Shown here piece by piece: positions 16,606 to 25,640 of a stretch of 37,279 nt of DNA. The stretch is from Pseudomonas rhizophila. GTDB taxonomy: Bacteria > Pseudomonadota > Gammaproteobacteria > Pseudomonadales > Pseudomonadaceae. Each line of letters starts with the position of its first letter. Within the stretch, counting starts at the first letter, position 1. A program made the translations under genes and the position numbers. The notes under the pieces are model-generated. The model saw only the letters and a program-made list of their open reading frames with translations, did not search any database and was not told where the DNA came from. The stretch spans positions 4,131,983 through 4,169,261 of the forward strand of contig NZ_CP024081.1 of assembly GCF_003033885.1 (NCBI RefSeq), read 5' to 3'.

Positions 16606-17355
16606 ATGGCCGGTGTTTTTCATTTCGTGATGGTGTCGCGACGTCGCTGTTCAGCGCTGTTGGCCGGCGTGTTGATGTTGCTTGGCGGCGGTTGCAGTCA
16701 TCAGCAGGGGCAAGACATGGTCACGCAGTTCAGCAACACCAGGCCTCAGGAACTGCTGCAGACCAGCGTTGACCGCATGGCCACACTGGCGATGCATGAC
16801 AACCTGCAAAGCCTCTATCTGCTGATGAACAAGCTTTATCTGCGCAACCCCGAAGAGTTGCGCAAGTCCGGATTTCTCGACGCCCGTGCCGCGGAAAAGC
16901 AGGTGCGCCTGGCCATCGAGCAGCAACAGCCGTTACCGACCCTGGGCGGCAAGAAGGACCTGGCCGCCCTGAGCTATGCCATGAGCCCTGAGTTCCTGGG
17001 GGATCGGGTGGGGGCGTTCATCTACGCCATTGGCAGCATGCTGGTCACGGCCCATGGCAATCGTCTCGAGTTCTACATGACCGACGCGATCGACCCACGC
17101 TTTGTCAGCAACGCGGCGCGCAACATCGAAAAAGCCACTTGGATACTCAGCCAACGACTGGACAAAGACGGCAAACCGCTGCTGTTTTCCAATGAGATTT
17201 CGGAGGAGGGCAGCAATCTCAGCTTTGCCGTGGAGTTTGGAAAAATCGTTGCGCGCCTGGACCTGCTGACCCAAATGCTGGACGAGCGCTACCGGCGGAT
17301 CGGTCTGAACTATGCCCAGAGCCTGCTCTTTCTTAACTTCTTGCCGGTTCAGTAA
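16606..17355 (+). CDS. Hypothetical lipoprotein-like protein
   Basis: 249 residues from the ATG at 16606, or 241 from the ATG at 16630. An RRR-positive N terminus and hydrophobic core (CSALLAGVLMLLGGG) end at a cysteine followed by SHQQ, so it may be a lipoprotein, although GGGC is a weak lipobox. The rest is soluble and helix-rich, with QELLQTSVDRMATLAMHDNLQSLYLLMNKLYLRNP near the start and a conserved-looking RVGAFIYAIGSMLVTAHGN near the middle. I recall similar unnamed Pseudomonas proteins but no function. No good ribosome site precedes either start. It is divergent from the mutarotase gene and 102 bases before the permease gene. Confidence 0.75.
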   Translation: MAGVFHFVMVSRRRCSALLAGVLMLLGGGCSHQQGQDMVTQFSNTRPQELLQTSVDRMATLAMHDNLQSLYLLMNKLYLRNPEELRKSGFLDARAAEKQVRLAIEQQQPLPTLGGKKDLAALSYAMSPEFLGDRVGAFIYAIGSMLVTAHGNRLEFYMTDAIDPRFVSNAARNIEKATWILSQRLDKDGKPLLFSNEISEEGSNLSFAVEFGKIVARLDLLTQMLDERYRRIGLNYAQSLLFLNFLPVQ

Positions 17356-17457
17356 CGTCAGAGGAAAAGGGAATAAAGATAGATCACATTGGTATAGGTG
17401 GTTATAAGAAAAATCGCTATGCTCGCGACCAGATTTTATTTCATGCGGTCGCGCTTA

Positions 17458-18243
17458 ATGGATTTCGGTAATGTCGGTTTAGTCATAGCGGGCTTGGTTG
17501 TCGGTTTTATCGTCGGGATGACCGGCGTGGGCGGCGGTTCGCTGATGACCCCCATTCTGTTGTGGTTTGGTATCAACCCTGCAACCGCAGTGGGTACCGA
17601 TCTGCTGTACGCGGCGATTACCAAGTCCGGCGGTGTATTGGTTCACGCCAAGAACCGCAACATCGATTGGGCCATCACCGGCTGGCTGACCTTGGGCAGT
17701 GTGCCGGCGGTAGGATTGACGCTGTGGTTTCTCAGCAGTCTGCACAGTTCGCCCGACGCCATGAACGCGATCATCAAGCAAGCCCTGGGTTTTGTGCTGT
17801 TCGCCACCGCCCTGGCGATTCTGTTCAAGAAACGCCTCCTGCAATTTGCCCATGATCGTGCGGGCGGCCACTACAATCCCACCGGCTCGCGGCTCAATGT
17901 ACTCACCGTCGTCACTGGCCTGATATTGGGCGTCATGGTCGCACTGACCTCCATTGGCGCTGGCGCACTGGGCACTGTCGCACTGTTCATTCTCTATCCA
18001 TTCCTGGTCACCAAGCGCCTGGTGGGCACTGAAATCGCCCACGCCGTACCGCTGACCCTGGTCGCTGGCCTGGGCCACGCCAGCATGGGCAACATGGACT
18101 GGCACATCCTGGGTTACCTGCTGGTCGGCTCGTTGCCGGGCATCTACCTGGGCAGTCACTTGTCGGGCCGCATTTCCGATGAGGTGCTGCGCCCATGCCT
18201 GGCAGTGATGCTGGCGATGATCGGGTTCAAGTTGGCGTTCTAA
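17458..18243 (+). CDS. TauE/SafE family sulfite/sulfonate-type permease
   Basis: 261 residues with about eight membrane segments. The family signature GFIVGMTGVGGGSLMTPILL appears near residue 15 and its second-half counterpart GVMVALTSIGAGALGTVAL near residue 160, reflecting the internal repeat of TauE/SafE (DUF81) proteins. These inner-membrane permeases move small anions such as sulfite, sulfonates or organosulfur compounds; the substrate here cannot be told. The start is uncertain: 17398 (GTG), 17419 and 17443 are in frame upstream and none of the four has a clear ribosome site. 17458 is chosen because the first membrane helix follows directly and the length fits the family. Confidence 0.88.
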   Translation: MDFGNVGLVIAGLVVGFIVGMTGVGGGSLMTPILLWFGINPATAVGTDLLYAAITKSGGVLVHAKNRNIDWAITGWLTLGSVPAVGLTLWFLSSLHSSPDAMNAIIKQALGFVLFATALAILFKKRLLQFAHDRAGGHYNPTGSRLNVLTVVTGLILGVMVALTSIGAGALGTVALFILYPFLVTKRLVGTEIAHAVPLTLVAGLGHASMGNMDWHILGYLLVGSLPGIYLGSHLSGRISDEVLRPCLAVMLAMIGFKLAF

Positions 18244-18263
18244 CTAACCTGCGCACCAATCAA

Positions 18264-18353
18264 TGTGGGAGCGAGCCTGCTCGCGATGAGGCCGGTACAG
18301 CAGAACATCTGCTTGATTGACTGTGCGCCATCGCGAGCAGGCTCGCTCCCACA
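18264..18353. repeat. REP doublet (REPIN-like)
   Basis: TGTGGGAGCGAGCCTGCTCG (from 18264) and its inverted copy ending at 18353 face each other across a spacer of about 40 bases starting GAGGCCGGTACA. The spacer start is shared with the copy at 23872, as expected for a mobilised doublet. The following 170 bases up to the DUF4174 gene show nothing recognisable except its ribosome site. Confidence 0.9.
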
Positions 18354-18523
18354 TAAGTTGTGCCCGACTCCTGTCACGAAATTGTTCATCTCCCACGCCA
18401 CGGTTGCGCAATGACCCCTCTGGCCTAAGCTTCAAGGCAGGCAGGCGCGGTATTGGGCGACTGTCGCGGAACAATCGCCGCCATGCGCAATCAGTACAGC
18501 GTAGATATCAAAAGGAGAGGCGC

Positions 18524-19072
18524 ATGCTCATTCGGTCGTTGACCTTCGCTACCTTGTTGGCCATTGCAGGTCCCTTGTTCGCCGCGGATGGCGACTCACC
18601 CTTGGCCGCGGACAAGGGCAAATCCCGCCCCTTGATTGTCATCGCGCCGAGCACCGTCGATCCTGCATGGGTCAGCCTGAAAAAAGCATTGGAGGAACCG
18701 GCCGGCAAACAGGGTTTTTCCGAGCGCAACCTGGTGCTTTACACCGTGCTCAACACGATGGGGCAGCGCGATGGCAAAGACCTGGACCCGCAAAGCACCA
18801 TGGCGCTGATCCGGTCACTCAGGTTGGGGGCCGGTGCCCAGACCAAGATCATCCTGGTGGGCAAGGACGGAGAAAAGAAGCTTGAGCACTCGGGAGCGAT
18901 TGAGCTGAAGGACATCTTCGACACCGTCGATAAACTGCCTCCAGCAGAAAAGGAAGCGGCGGCGCCAGCCCCGACTCCCGCGCCTGAAGCTGCGCCGGCC
19001 CAGGAAGGCAAGGGTGCCAAGGCAGGCAAGACGGGCAAACCGGTGACTGCGCCGAAGCCGCTGGAGGATTGA
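18524..19072 (+). CDS. DUF4174-containing exported protein
   Basis: 182 residues. A signal peptide (MLIRSLTFATLLAIAGPLFA) is followed by a thioredoxin-like DUF4174 domain (about 35-140) with the recognisable PLIVIAPSTVDPAW start and the KIILVGKDGEKKL strand near residue 110. The C-terminal 40 residues are rich in Ala, Pro, Lys and Glu and probably disordered. Proteins of this family are periplasmic and of unknown function. Start supported by AAGGAGAGG. It is monocistronic, convergent with ampC across a hairpin. Confidence 0.82.
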   Translation: MLIRSLTFATLLAIAGPLFAADGDSPLAADKGKSRPLIVIAPSTVDPAWVSLKKALEEPAGKQGFSERNLVLYTVLNTMGQRDGKDLDPQSTMALIRSLRLGAGAQTKIILVGKDGEKKLEHSGAIELKDIFDTVDKLPPAEKEAAAPAPTPAPEAAPAQEGKGAKAGKTGKPVTAPKPLED

Positions 19073-19095
19073 TCGGGCAGGCGATGAGCTCCCTT

Positions 19096-19125
19096 TGTGG
19101 CGAGGGAGCAAGCTTCCTCGCCACA
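19096..19125. terminator. Hairpin between convergent DUF4174 and ampC genes
   Basis: TGTGGCGAGG pairs with CCTCGCCACA (19116-19125). It is a single unit of the GTGGCGAGGGAGC repeat also seen at 14113, and it lies 23 bases after one stop and 15 bases before the other, so it can end transcription in both directions. Confidence 0.65.
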
Positions 19126-19139
19126 GTAATTTGCGTAGC

Positions 19140-20288
19140 CTATTGTTTCTCCAGCGCCGTCAGGATCTTGTGCGCGGCCTTCACCCGTTCCTCGATCGGG
19201 TAGTTTTTGTTTGCCAGCATCACAATCCCCATATCCTTTCCAGGAACGAACGCCGCATAGGCACCAAAGCCACCGGTCGAGCCAGTCTTGTTGATCCAGC
19301 TGTCGGCCGGCGCAGGCAGGGGTGGGTTGAGCGGCTCCACTTTTTGTGGCATCAGGGCCATCTGCGGTGCATTGCCGGCCAATAGCGCGTCAAGCGTGAC
19401 GGGGTAGGGGTAGAACTCCCAACCCAACCCCTGGGTCATGCCATTGGCCTTGTAGAACCCGGTATGCGTCGTAGCGATGGCCTGTCGCAGATCGGCGTCC
19501 AGCTTTTCAGGCCGCAGGTTAGCCTCGATGAAGCGGATCAGGTCCGATGAACTGGTTTTCACGCCATAGGCCTCGGCGTCCAGCGCTCCCGGTCCGACCC
19601 GCACAGGCTTGCCGTCCTTCGCGTAGCCTTGGGCGTAACGGCTCAATTGATCCTTGGGCACCCGTACATAACTGTGCTTGAGGCCTAATCCCGGCATCAG
19701 TGTCTGTTCCATCACCTCATCGAACGGTCGTTCCAGGCTGCGGGCCGCCAGGTAGCCGAACAGGCCGATGCTCGGGTTTGAATAGAGCCGCTGGGTACCG
19801 GCCGGATAGAGTGGTTTCCAGGTCTTGTAGTAACTGAACATCCGGTCCGGATGGTCCGCTTCGCCAGGAAACTGCAACGGCAGGCCACCCGGCGTGTAGG
19901 TGGCAAGGTTGAGCAGGCTGATGCCTTGCAGGGCGCTGCCGCTCAGCTCGGGGGCGAAGCGACCGGCCGGGTCCGACAGCGACAGCTTGCCTTGGGCCTG
20001 GGCGTAGGCACCGAGGGTGGCGGTGAAGGTCTTGCTGACCGAGCCGATTTCGAACAGCGTCTGGTCGGTCACTGCCTGCTTCGTGTCCTTGGAGGCCACC
20101 CCGTAATTGAAGTAATGACGTTCACCGTTGTGAGTGATTGCCACGGCCATGCCGGCGATGTCCTGTTGTTTCATCAAGGGCTGGATCACGGCATTGACGG
20201 TGTCTTCAACGCGCTCCTGGGCAAAGCCCGTTGTCGTGCCGCAGGCGATGAAAAAAGCGCCCGTAAGTATCGATTTGGCAATGTGCAT
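19140..20288 (-). CDS. ampC: AmpC class C beta-lactamase
   Basis: 382 residues including a Sec signal peptide cut near GFAQ. All class C motifs are intact: S83-V-S-K86 (nucleophile and lysine), Y169-S-N171 and K334-T-G336, plus LATYTPGGLPLQFP. It is a periplasmic cephalosporinase. The start at 20288 is where the signal peptide begins, with GGAGAA upstream; the open frame to 20381 is not supported. In P. aeruginosa and enterobacteria the inducer-responsive regulator ampR is divergent and adjacent; here the neighbour is a DyP peroxidase and no ampR is in the window. The 252 bases upstream show no LysR-type T-N11-A site I would defend. Confidence 0.95.
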   Translation of the reverse strand: MHIAKSILTGAFFIACGTTTGFAQERVEDTVNAVIQPLMKQQDIAGMAVAITHNGERHYFNYGVASKDTKQAVTDQTLFEIGSVSKTFTATLGAYAQAQGKLSLSDPAGRFAPELSGSALQGISLLNLATYTPGGLPLQFPGEADHPDRMFSYYKTWKPLYPAGTQRLYSNPSIGLFGYLAARSLERPFDEVMEQTLMPGLGLKHSYVRVPKDQLSRYAQGYAKDGKPVRVGPGALDAEAYGVKTSSSDLIRFIEANLRPEKLDADLRQAIATTHTGFYKANGMTQGLGWEFYPYPVTLDALLAGNAPQMALMPQKVEPLNPPLPAPADSWINKTGSTGGFGAYAAFVPGKDMGIVMLANKNYPIEERVKAAHKILTALEKQ

Positions 20289-20540
20289 GTCTGACCGTTC
20301 TCCATGAGTCCTGAGGGTGCCAGCCGCTCTGCCAGCAGCTTTGGGGGCACCCAATCTAGGGAGTTTTCCGATGTCCGGCAATCGGGATCCTTGCAGTTCG
20401 AACCGGGTTCCGAGTCATCTGACCGGGTTGCAAGAGACTTCCTACGAAAATCTTTAGCGTCCTGGCCTTCGACAGCCCATGGCAAACCACACAAACCACT
20501 GGTCGCCGGGTAAACTTGCGCTCTTTCTAAAGGAGTCCAC

Positions 20541-21419
20541 ATGAGCTACTACCAGCCCGGCATTCTCGCCACCCCTGTTCCGCCTCAGGCCCGTCACTTG
20601 TTTTTTGCCCTGGAATCGGTCGAGGCGCTGCCGGCTGCGATCGATAAGCTTTTGTTGCAAGTCGATGATCGAGTAGTGATCGGCCTGGGCGAGTCGCTGG
20701 TCCAGGCGCTGGGTGCGCAGGTCGAAGGCCTGCGGGCGTTTCCGGCCCTGGCCGGCGTGGGCGTGGACAACCCTTCGACCCAGCACGCGCTGTGGTGCTG
20801 GCTACACGGCGAAGACCGTGGCGAGCTGCTGCACCGCAGCCGTGCCATCGAGGCCGCTCTGGCCCCGGCGTTGCGCCTGGTGCAGATGAACGAAACTTTC
20901 CGTCATATGACCGGCCATGACCTGACCGGTTATGAAGACGGCACTGAGAACCCTCACGATGAAGCGGCCATCGCCGCTGCCCTGGCTCAAGGTGTCGATG
21001 GAGTGCGCGGTGGCAGTTTTGCGGCGATCCAGCAGTGGCAACACGATCTGGATGGTTTCGCCGCCATGCAACCCCATGAGCGCGACAACATCATGGGCCG
21101 GCGCCTGAGCGACAACGAGGAAATCGACGATGCCCCGGAGTCGGCCCACGTCAAACGCACCGCCCAGGAAAGCTTCGCCCCGCAAGCCTTCGTCGTACGC
21201 CGTTCCATGCCGTGGATTGAAGGGGATCGCGCAGGCCTGATGTTCCTGGCGTTCGGTTTCTCCCTCGACGCTTTCGAGGCTCAACTGCGGCGCATGAGCG
21301 GCCTGGAGGACGGTATCACCGACGGCCTGTATCGCATGAGCCGGCCGATCACGGGGGGCTACTACTGGTGCCCGCCGTTGCTGGATGGACGTCTGGATCT
21401 GCGGGCCTTGAGCCGCTGA
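20541..21419 (+). CDS. DyP-type haem peroxidase (YfeX-like)
   Basis: 292 residues, no signal peptide, cytoplasmic. The family motif GYEDGTENP (catalytic D133), proximal haem ligand H203 (ESAHVKRT) and distal arginine in VVRRSMPW are present, as is the FLAFGFSLDAFEAQLRRMSG segment. It uses peroxide to oxidise dyes and other substrates; YfeX relatives are tied to porphyrin or haem chemistry. AAGGAG precedes the ATG. Possibly cotranscribed with the SDR gene 91 bases downstream. Confidence 0.93.
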   Translation: MSYYQPGILATPVPPQARHLFFALESVEALPAAIDKLLLQVDDRVVIGLGESLVQALGAQVEGLRAFPALAGVGVDNPSTQHALWCWLHGEDRGELLHRSRAIEAALAPALRLVQMNETFRHMTGHDLTGYEDGTENPHDEAAIAAALAQGVDGVRGGSFAAIQQWQHDLDGFAAMQPHERDNIMGRRLSDNEEIDDAPESAHVKRTAQESFAPQAFVVRRSMPWIEGDRAGLMFLAFGFSLDAFEAQLRRMSGLEDGITDGLYRMSRPITGGYYWCPPLLDGRLDLRALSR

Positions 21420-21510
21420 GGCCGGCGCCACGCGCAATGGCTTGTGCAAAAGCGCAGCGTGAACGCTATTCTTGGGCCGGACGTCTATCCGTGCAATGGG
21501 GAGAGCAAAC

Positions 21511-22257
21511 GTGGATAAAGTCATCGTCATCACCGGTGGCGGCCGCGGGATCGGGGCGGCCACGGCGCTGTTGGCTGCCGACCTGGGCTATCGGATCTGC
21601 ATCAATTACCAGTCTGATGAAGGCGCCGCGCAGGATGTGCTCGGACAGGTCCGGGCCAAGAGTGCCCAGGCGATTGCCGTGCGGGCGGATGTCAGCATCG
21701 AAGACGAAGTGGTCGCGCTGTTCGATCGTGTGGACGCTGAGTTGGGTCGCGTCACCGCTTTGGTGAACAACGCCGGCACGGTCGCTCACAAGTCCCGACT
21801 CGACGAAATGTCCGAGTTCCGCATTCTCAAGATCATGAAGACCAACGTGCTGGGGCCAATCCTCTGCGCCAAGCACGCGGTGTTGCGCATGTCGCCCAGG
21901 CATGGCGGGCAAGGTGGCAGTATTGTGAACGTCTCCTCGGTGGCCGCCCGCCTGGGCGCGCCGGGCGAGTATGTCGACTACGCGGCCTCCAAAGGCGCGC
22001 TGGACACGTTCACCATTGGCCTGTCCAAGGAAGTCGCTGGAGAAGGTATCCGCGTCAATGCGGTTCGCCCAGGTTATATCTACACCGATTTTCATGCCCT
22101 CAGCGGCGACCCGGACCGGGTCAGCAAGCTGGAGTCGGCAATCCCCATGGCCCGTGGCGGCCGTCCCGATGAAGTGGCTGAAGCGATTATCTGGTTGCTG
22201 TCGGACAAGGCTTCGTATGCGACCGGGACGTTTGTGGATTTGGGGGGCGGGCGCTGA
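21511..22257 (+). CDS. SDR-family oxidoreductase, YgfF-like
   Basis: 248 residues of a classical short-chain dehydrogenase: cofactor motif TGGGRGIG (8-15), NNAG (86-89), catalytic S143, Y157 and K161 in YVDYAASKG, and the C-terminal WLLSDKASYATGTFVDLGGG. It is strikingly similar to E. coli YgfF, whose substrate is unknown. The start is taken as GTG 21511, with GGGGAG about eight bases upstream. ATGs at 21472 and 21496 are in frame but would add residues not seen in the family and lack ribosome sites. Confidence 0.9.
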   Translation: MDKVIVITGGGRGIGAATALLAADLGYRICINYQSDEGAAQDVLGQVRAKSAQAIAVRADVSIEDEVVALFDRVDAELGRVTALVNNAGTVAHKSRLDEMSEFRILKIMKTNVLGPILCAKHAVLRMSPRHGGQGGSIVNVSSVAARLGAPGEYVDYAASKGALDTFTIGLSKEVAGEGIRVNAVRPGYIYTDFHALSGDPDRVSKLESAIPMARGGRPDEVAEAIIWLLSDKASYATGTFVDLGGGR

Positions 22258-22288
22258 GCTTTGAAATATCAGTTGTCTGTTCTGCCGC

Positions 22289-22385
22289 CATCGCGAGCAG
22301 GCTCGCTCCCACACGAGATCTGCTGAGTAGCTGAGAGATTCGTCTCGCCGCAAACCCACTGTGGGAGCGAGCCTGCTCGCGATGG
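22289..22385. repeat. REP doublet between convergent genes
   Basis: CATCGCGAGCAGGCTCGCTC.. (22289-22313) and its inverted partner (22360-22385) face outward compared with the copy at 18264, i.e. the same doublet in the opposite order. It lies between the convergent SDR and MocR genes. Confidence 0.9.
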
Positions 22386-22407
22386 GGCAATAACAGACAA
22401 CCCCATA

Positions 22408-23817
22408 TCAAAACGACCGAATAATCCGCCCCAACGTCTCCATGGCCTTCTCTGACACTTCGGTCCACGGGCTGCCGTAGTTCAAACGGATGCAATTGCC
22501 GAAACGCCGGGTCGGTGAAAAGATCGGCCCAGGAGCGATGCTGATGCCTTGGGCCAAGGCCATCTGGAACAGTTTCAGCGAGTCCATCTGCTCCGGCAGT
22601 TCCAGCCACAGGAAATACCCACCCGCCGGCTGGCTGACGCGGGTCTGTGCGGGGAAGTAGCGGGCGATGGCGGCGAGCATGGCGCTTTGCTGTTCTTCCA
22701 AGGCGTAGCGCAGTTTGCGCAGATGACGATCATAACCACCGTGTTGCAGGTAATCGGCGATGGCCGCCTGGGCCGGCATCGAGGCGCACAGTGACGTCAT
22801 GAGTTTGAGCCGTTCGATCTTCTGAGCGTAACGCCCGGCGGCGACCCAGCCGATGCGATAGCCCGGCGCCAGGCTCTTGGCGAACGAACCGCAATGCATC
22901 ACCAACCCTTCGGTGTCGAACGCCTTGGCCGGCTTGGGTGCCTGCTGGCTGTAATAGAGTTCTGCGTACACGTCGTCCTCGATCAGCGGCACCTGATGAC
23001 GGCGTAGCAACTCCACCAACGCCTGTTTTCTTTCCTCGGGCATGGTCGCGCCCATGGGGTTCTGGAAACTGGTCATGCACCAGCATGCTTTGATCGGGTG
23101 GCGCTCCAGCGTCTGCTCCAATACATCCAGATCGATGCCGTCGCGTGGGTGTACCGGAATTTCCACTGCCTTGAGCTTGAGCCGCTCCAGCACTTGCAGG
23201 CTGGCGTAGAACGCCGGCGCCTCGATGGCCACCAGGTCGCCGGGCTCGGTGACGGCTTGCAGGCACAGGTTCAAGGCTTCCAGGGCGCCATTGGTGACCA
23301 GCAGTTCTTCCATGGGCAGCATCAGCCCGCCGACCATGTAGCGCAGGGCGATCTGTCGGCGCAATTGCGGATTGCCCGGTGACATGTCTGTGACCACCAT
23401 TCGGGGGTCCATATCCCGCGTTGCGCTGGACAGCGAGCGGGACAGTCGTTGCAGGGGAAACAGGGTCGGGCTGGGGAACGCCGAACCGAACGGTACGGTG
23501 GCTGGATCCTTGATCGAGTCCAACACCGAAAACACCAGCTCGCTGACGTCGACTTCGGTGCTGTCGTGCACCTGGGTGCTGATCACCGGCTCGGCGAACG
23601 GATTCGGTGTATGGGCGTTGACGAAGTAGCCGGAGCGCGGACGAGCCCGGATCAGGCCACGACGCTCCAGCAGGTAGTAGGCCTGGAACACCGTGGACGG
23701 GCTGACGCCGTAGGTCTGGCTGGCATAACGCACCGATGGCACACGCTGCCCTGGGCCCAGCACGCCGGAGCGGATCAGCTCAGCGATGTCGTCGGCGAAT
23801 TTCTCGTAGCGTTTCAT
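22408..23817 (-). CDS. MocR-family transcriptional regulator (GntR helix-turn-helix plus aminotransferase-like domain)
   Basis: 469 residues. A winged-helix GntR domain (1-70: RYEKFADDIAELIRSGVLGPGQRVPSVRYASQTYGVSPSTV) is joined to a fold-type I aminotransferase domain (about 110-469). The pyridoxal phosphate lysine is K314 in SFAKSLAPGYRIGW, with FQNPMG and IEDDVY (D281/Y284) also conserved. Members sense amino acids or vitamin B6 and control nearby or distant genes; the target here is unknown. The start at 23817 is taken from the domain start; the open frame to 23985 runs through a REP element and is rejected. It is not divergent from an obvious target. Confidence 0.92.
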   Translation of the reverse strand: MKRYEKFADDIAELIRSGVLGPGQRVPSVRYASQTYGVSPSTVFQAYYLLERRGLIRARPRSGYFVNAHTPNPFAEPVISTQVHDSTEVDVSELVFSVLDSIKDPATVPFGSAFPSPTLFPLQRLSRSLSSATRDMDPRMVVTDMSPGNPQLRRQIALRYMVGGLMLPMEELLVTNGALEALNLCLQAVTEPGDLVAIEAPAFYASLQVLERLKLKAVEIPVHPRDGIDLDVLEQTLERHPIKACWCMTSFQNPMGATMPEERKQALVELLRRHQVPLIEDDVYAELYYSQQAPKPAKAFDTEGLVMHCGSFAKSLAPGYRIGWVAAGRYAQKIERLKLMTSLCASMPAQAAIADYLQHGGYDRHLRKLRYALEEQQSAMLAAIARYFPAQTRVSQPAGGYFLWLELPEQMDSLKLFQMALAQGISIAPGPIFSPTRRFGNCIRLNYGSPWTEVSEKAMETLGRIIRSF

Positions 23818-23871
23818 AGCGGGCCCGCTCTTGAACAATTCAGGGGGTAACGCACGGCTTGCGCAGTTACC

Positions 23872-23961
23872 TGTGGGAGCGAGCCTGCTCGCGATGGGGC
23901 CGGTACATTCAATGTTGATATTGTTTGACCGTCCGCCATCGCGAGCAGGCTCGCTCCCACA
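23872..23961. repeat. REP doublet between mocR-type gene and ccoG
   Basis: TGTGGGAGCGAGCCTGCTCG from 23872 and its inverted copy ending at 23961, with a spacer beginning GGGGCCGGTACATTC that matches the start of the spacer at 18264. It lies upstream of the MocR-type gene and just after the ccoG stop. Confidence 0.9.
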
Positions 23962-23981
23962 AAGGTTCGGCATCTTAAGCC

Positions 23982-25394
23982 TCAACGATTTATCGGCGCC
24001 ACAAAGCGGCTCGTGGCCTCACTGAAAGTCCCAGGCTCATCACTGTCGGCCACCTTGAAGACCATTTCCCGGGAGCCGCTACGGGGCCGTTCGCTGAGCA
24101 TTGCCACCGACACCGGTACGTCGAGGATTTCCCCCGGCGCCAGGCTCAGTTGCGTTTTGCCCTGCAGGACAAAACCTTCGGCGTCCGCCAGGGACAGCTG
24201 ATAATCCTGGCGCTGCTGGGTCTTGTTGATGATTTTCAGGCTGTAGATGTTCTCGATCTGGCCCAGGCTGTTTTCGCGGAACAGCCCACGGTCCTTGGTC
24301 ACGTCCAGCGACACCATGGGGCGTTCTGCCAGCGCCACGGCCAAGGCCCCGATCATCACCAGCAGCACGGCGGTATAGCCAATCAACCGCGGTCGCAGCA
24401 GGCGAGTCCTGCCACCTTGCAACTGATGTTCAGAGGTGTACTTGATCAGGCCACGGGCATAACCCATCTTGTCCATGATCGAATCGCAGGCATCGATGCA
24501 GGCGGCGCACCCGATGCACTCCATTTGCAGGCCGTCGCGAATGTCGATGCCGGTGGGGCAGACCTGCACGCACATCTGGCAATCGATGCAATCGCCCAAA
24601 CCCACATTGGCCGGGTTCACTTCGCGCTTGCGCGGGCCCCGGATTTCGCCACGTGCGGTGTCATAGGAAATGGTCAGGGTGTCTTTATCGAACATCACGC
24701 TCTGAAACCGTGCATAGGGGCACATGTGCATGCACACCGCTTCACGCAGCCAGCCGGCGTTGAGGTAGGTGGCGCCGGTAAAGAACAGCACCCAGAACAG
24801 ACTGACACCGGCCATTTGCAGGGTCAGAAGTTCTTCGGCCAGCGGGCGGATCGGCGTGAAATAACCGACGAAGGTCAAGCCGGTGAGCAGGCTGATTGCC
24901 AGCCACAACGTATGTTTGGCTGAGCGACGCAGCAGCTTGTTCAAGGTCCAGGGCGCCGCCTGCAGCTTGATCCGCTGGTGCCGTTCGCCTTCGGTGATTT
25001 TCTCGCACCACATGAAAATCCAGGTCCAGGAACTCTGCGGGCAGGTGTAGCCGCACCACACCCGACCGGCAAATACGGTGATCGCGAACAGGCCGAAGGC
25101 GGCGATAATCAGCAGTGCCGACAGCAGGATGAAATCCTGGGGCCAGAAGGTCGCGCCAAAAATGTGGAATTTGCTTTCGGCGAGGTCCCAGAGCACCGCC
25201 TGGCGGTCGCCCCAGTTCAGCCATACAGTGCCGAAAAACAGCAGAAACAGAAGCCCTGCACCGCTGATGCGCAAGGTGCGGAATAAGCCGGTGAAGCTGC
25301 GGGTGTGGATCAGGTTATCGGTGGTCCGGGCCTTTATCTTCGTCGGCGCGGGTTCGAAGTGCTGTATCAACTGGACGGGGATTCTTTCGCTCAT
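23982..25394 (-). CDS. ccoG: CcoG (FixG/RdxA), cbb3 oxidase assembly protein
   Basis: 470 residues, an inner-membrane ferredoxin-like protein that reduces copper for cbb3 cytochrome oxidase assembly. About five membrane helices, a WCGYTCPQSSW motif (C114, C118), another pair at CMHMCP, and two 4Fe-4S sites: C269-C272-C275-C279 (CIDCQMCVQVCP) and C293-C296-C299-C303 are visible. An immunoglobulin-like C-terminal domain follows from about residue 350. Start supported by GAGGAG nine bases upstream. The ccoNOPQ operon that normally accompanies it is not in this window. No Anr box (TTGAT-N4-ATCAA) was seen upstream. Confidence 0.95.
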   Translation of the reverse strand: MSERIPVQLIQHFEPAPTKIKARTTDNLIHTRSFTGLFRTLRISGAGLLFLLFFGTVWLNWGDRQAVLWDLAESKFHIFGATFWPQDFILLSALLIIAAFGLFAITVFAGRVWCGYTCPQSSWTWIFMWCEKITEGERHQRIKLQAAPWTLNKLLRRSAKHTLWLAISLLTGLTFVGYFTPIRPLAEELLTLQMAGVSLFWVLFFTGATYLNAGWLREAVCMHMCPYARFQSVMFDKDTLTISYDTARGEIRGPRKREVNPANVGLGDCIDCQMCVQVCPTGIDIRDGLQMECIGCAACIDACDSIMDKMGYARGLIKYTSEHQLQGGRTRLLRPRLIGYTAVLLVMIGALAVALAERPMVSLDVTKDRGLFRENSLGQIENIYSLKIINKTQQRQDYQLSLADAEGFVLQGKTQLSLAPGEILDVPVSVAMLSERPRSGSREMVFKVADSDEPGTFSEATSRFVAPINR

Positions 25395-25565
25395 GGTCGG
25401 TCGCTCCTCAGCCTGTAACTGGCCGGCGCACTATGACCATCGAACTGTTTTCATAACAGACTCAGGTATCACGATAAAAACCGGATCAGATGCCGTGAGG
25501 CCCTGGCCCTGCGACACTTTGATGCATCCAGATCAGGCGAACAGATCTCGTTGGCGAAGACCGCA

Positions 25566-25588
25566 GTGGGAGCAAGGCTTGCTCCCAC
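25566..25588. terminator. Perfect REP-type hairpin upstream of ccoG
   Basis: GTGGGAGCAAG (25566-25576) pairs exactly with CTTGCTCCCAC (25578-25588). It is a single REP unit in the 246-base gap between the DUF3203-like gene and ccoG, both on the minus strand, and may separate their transcription. Confidence 0.55.
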
Positions 25589-25640
25589 GCAGCCTCTTTG
25601 CACAGAGGACGATTTTCTTCAATCAAAGGGACAAAGGGAT

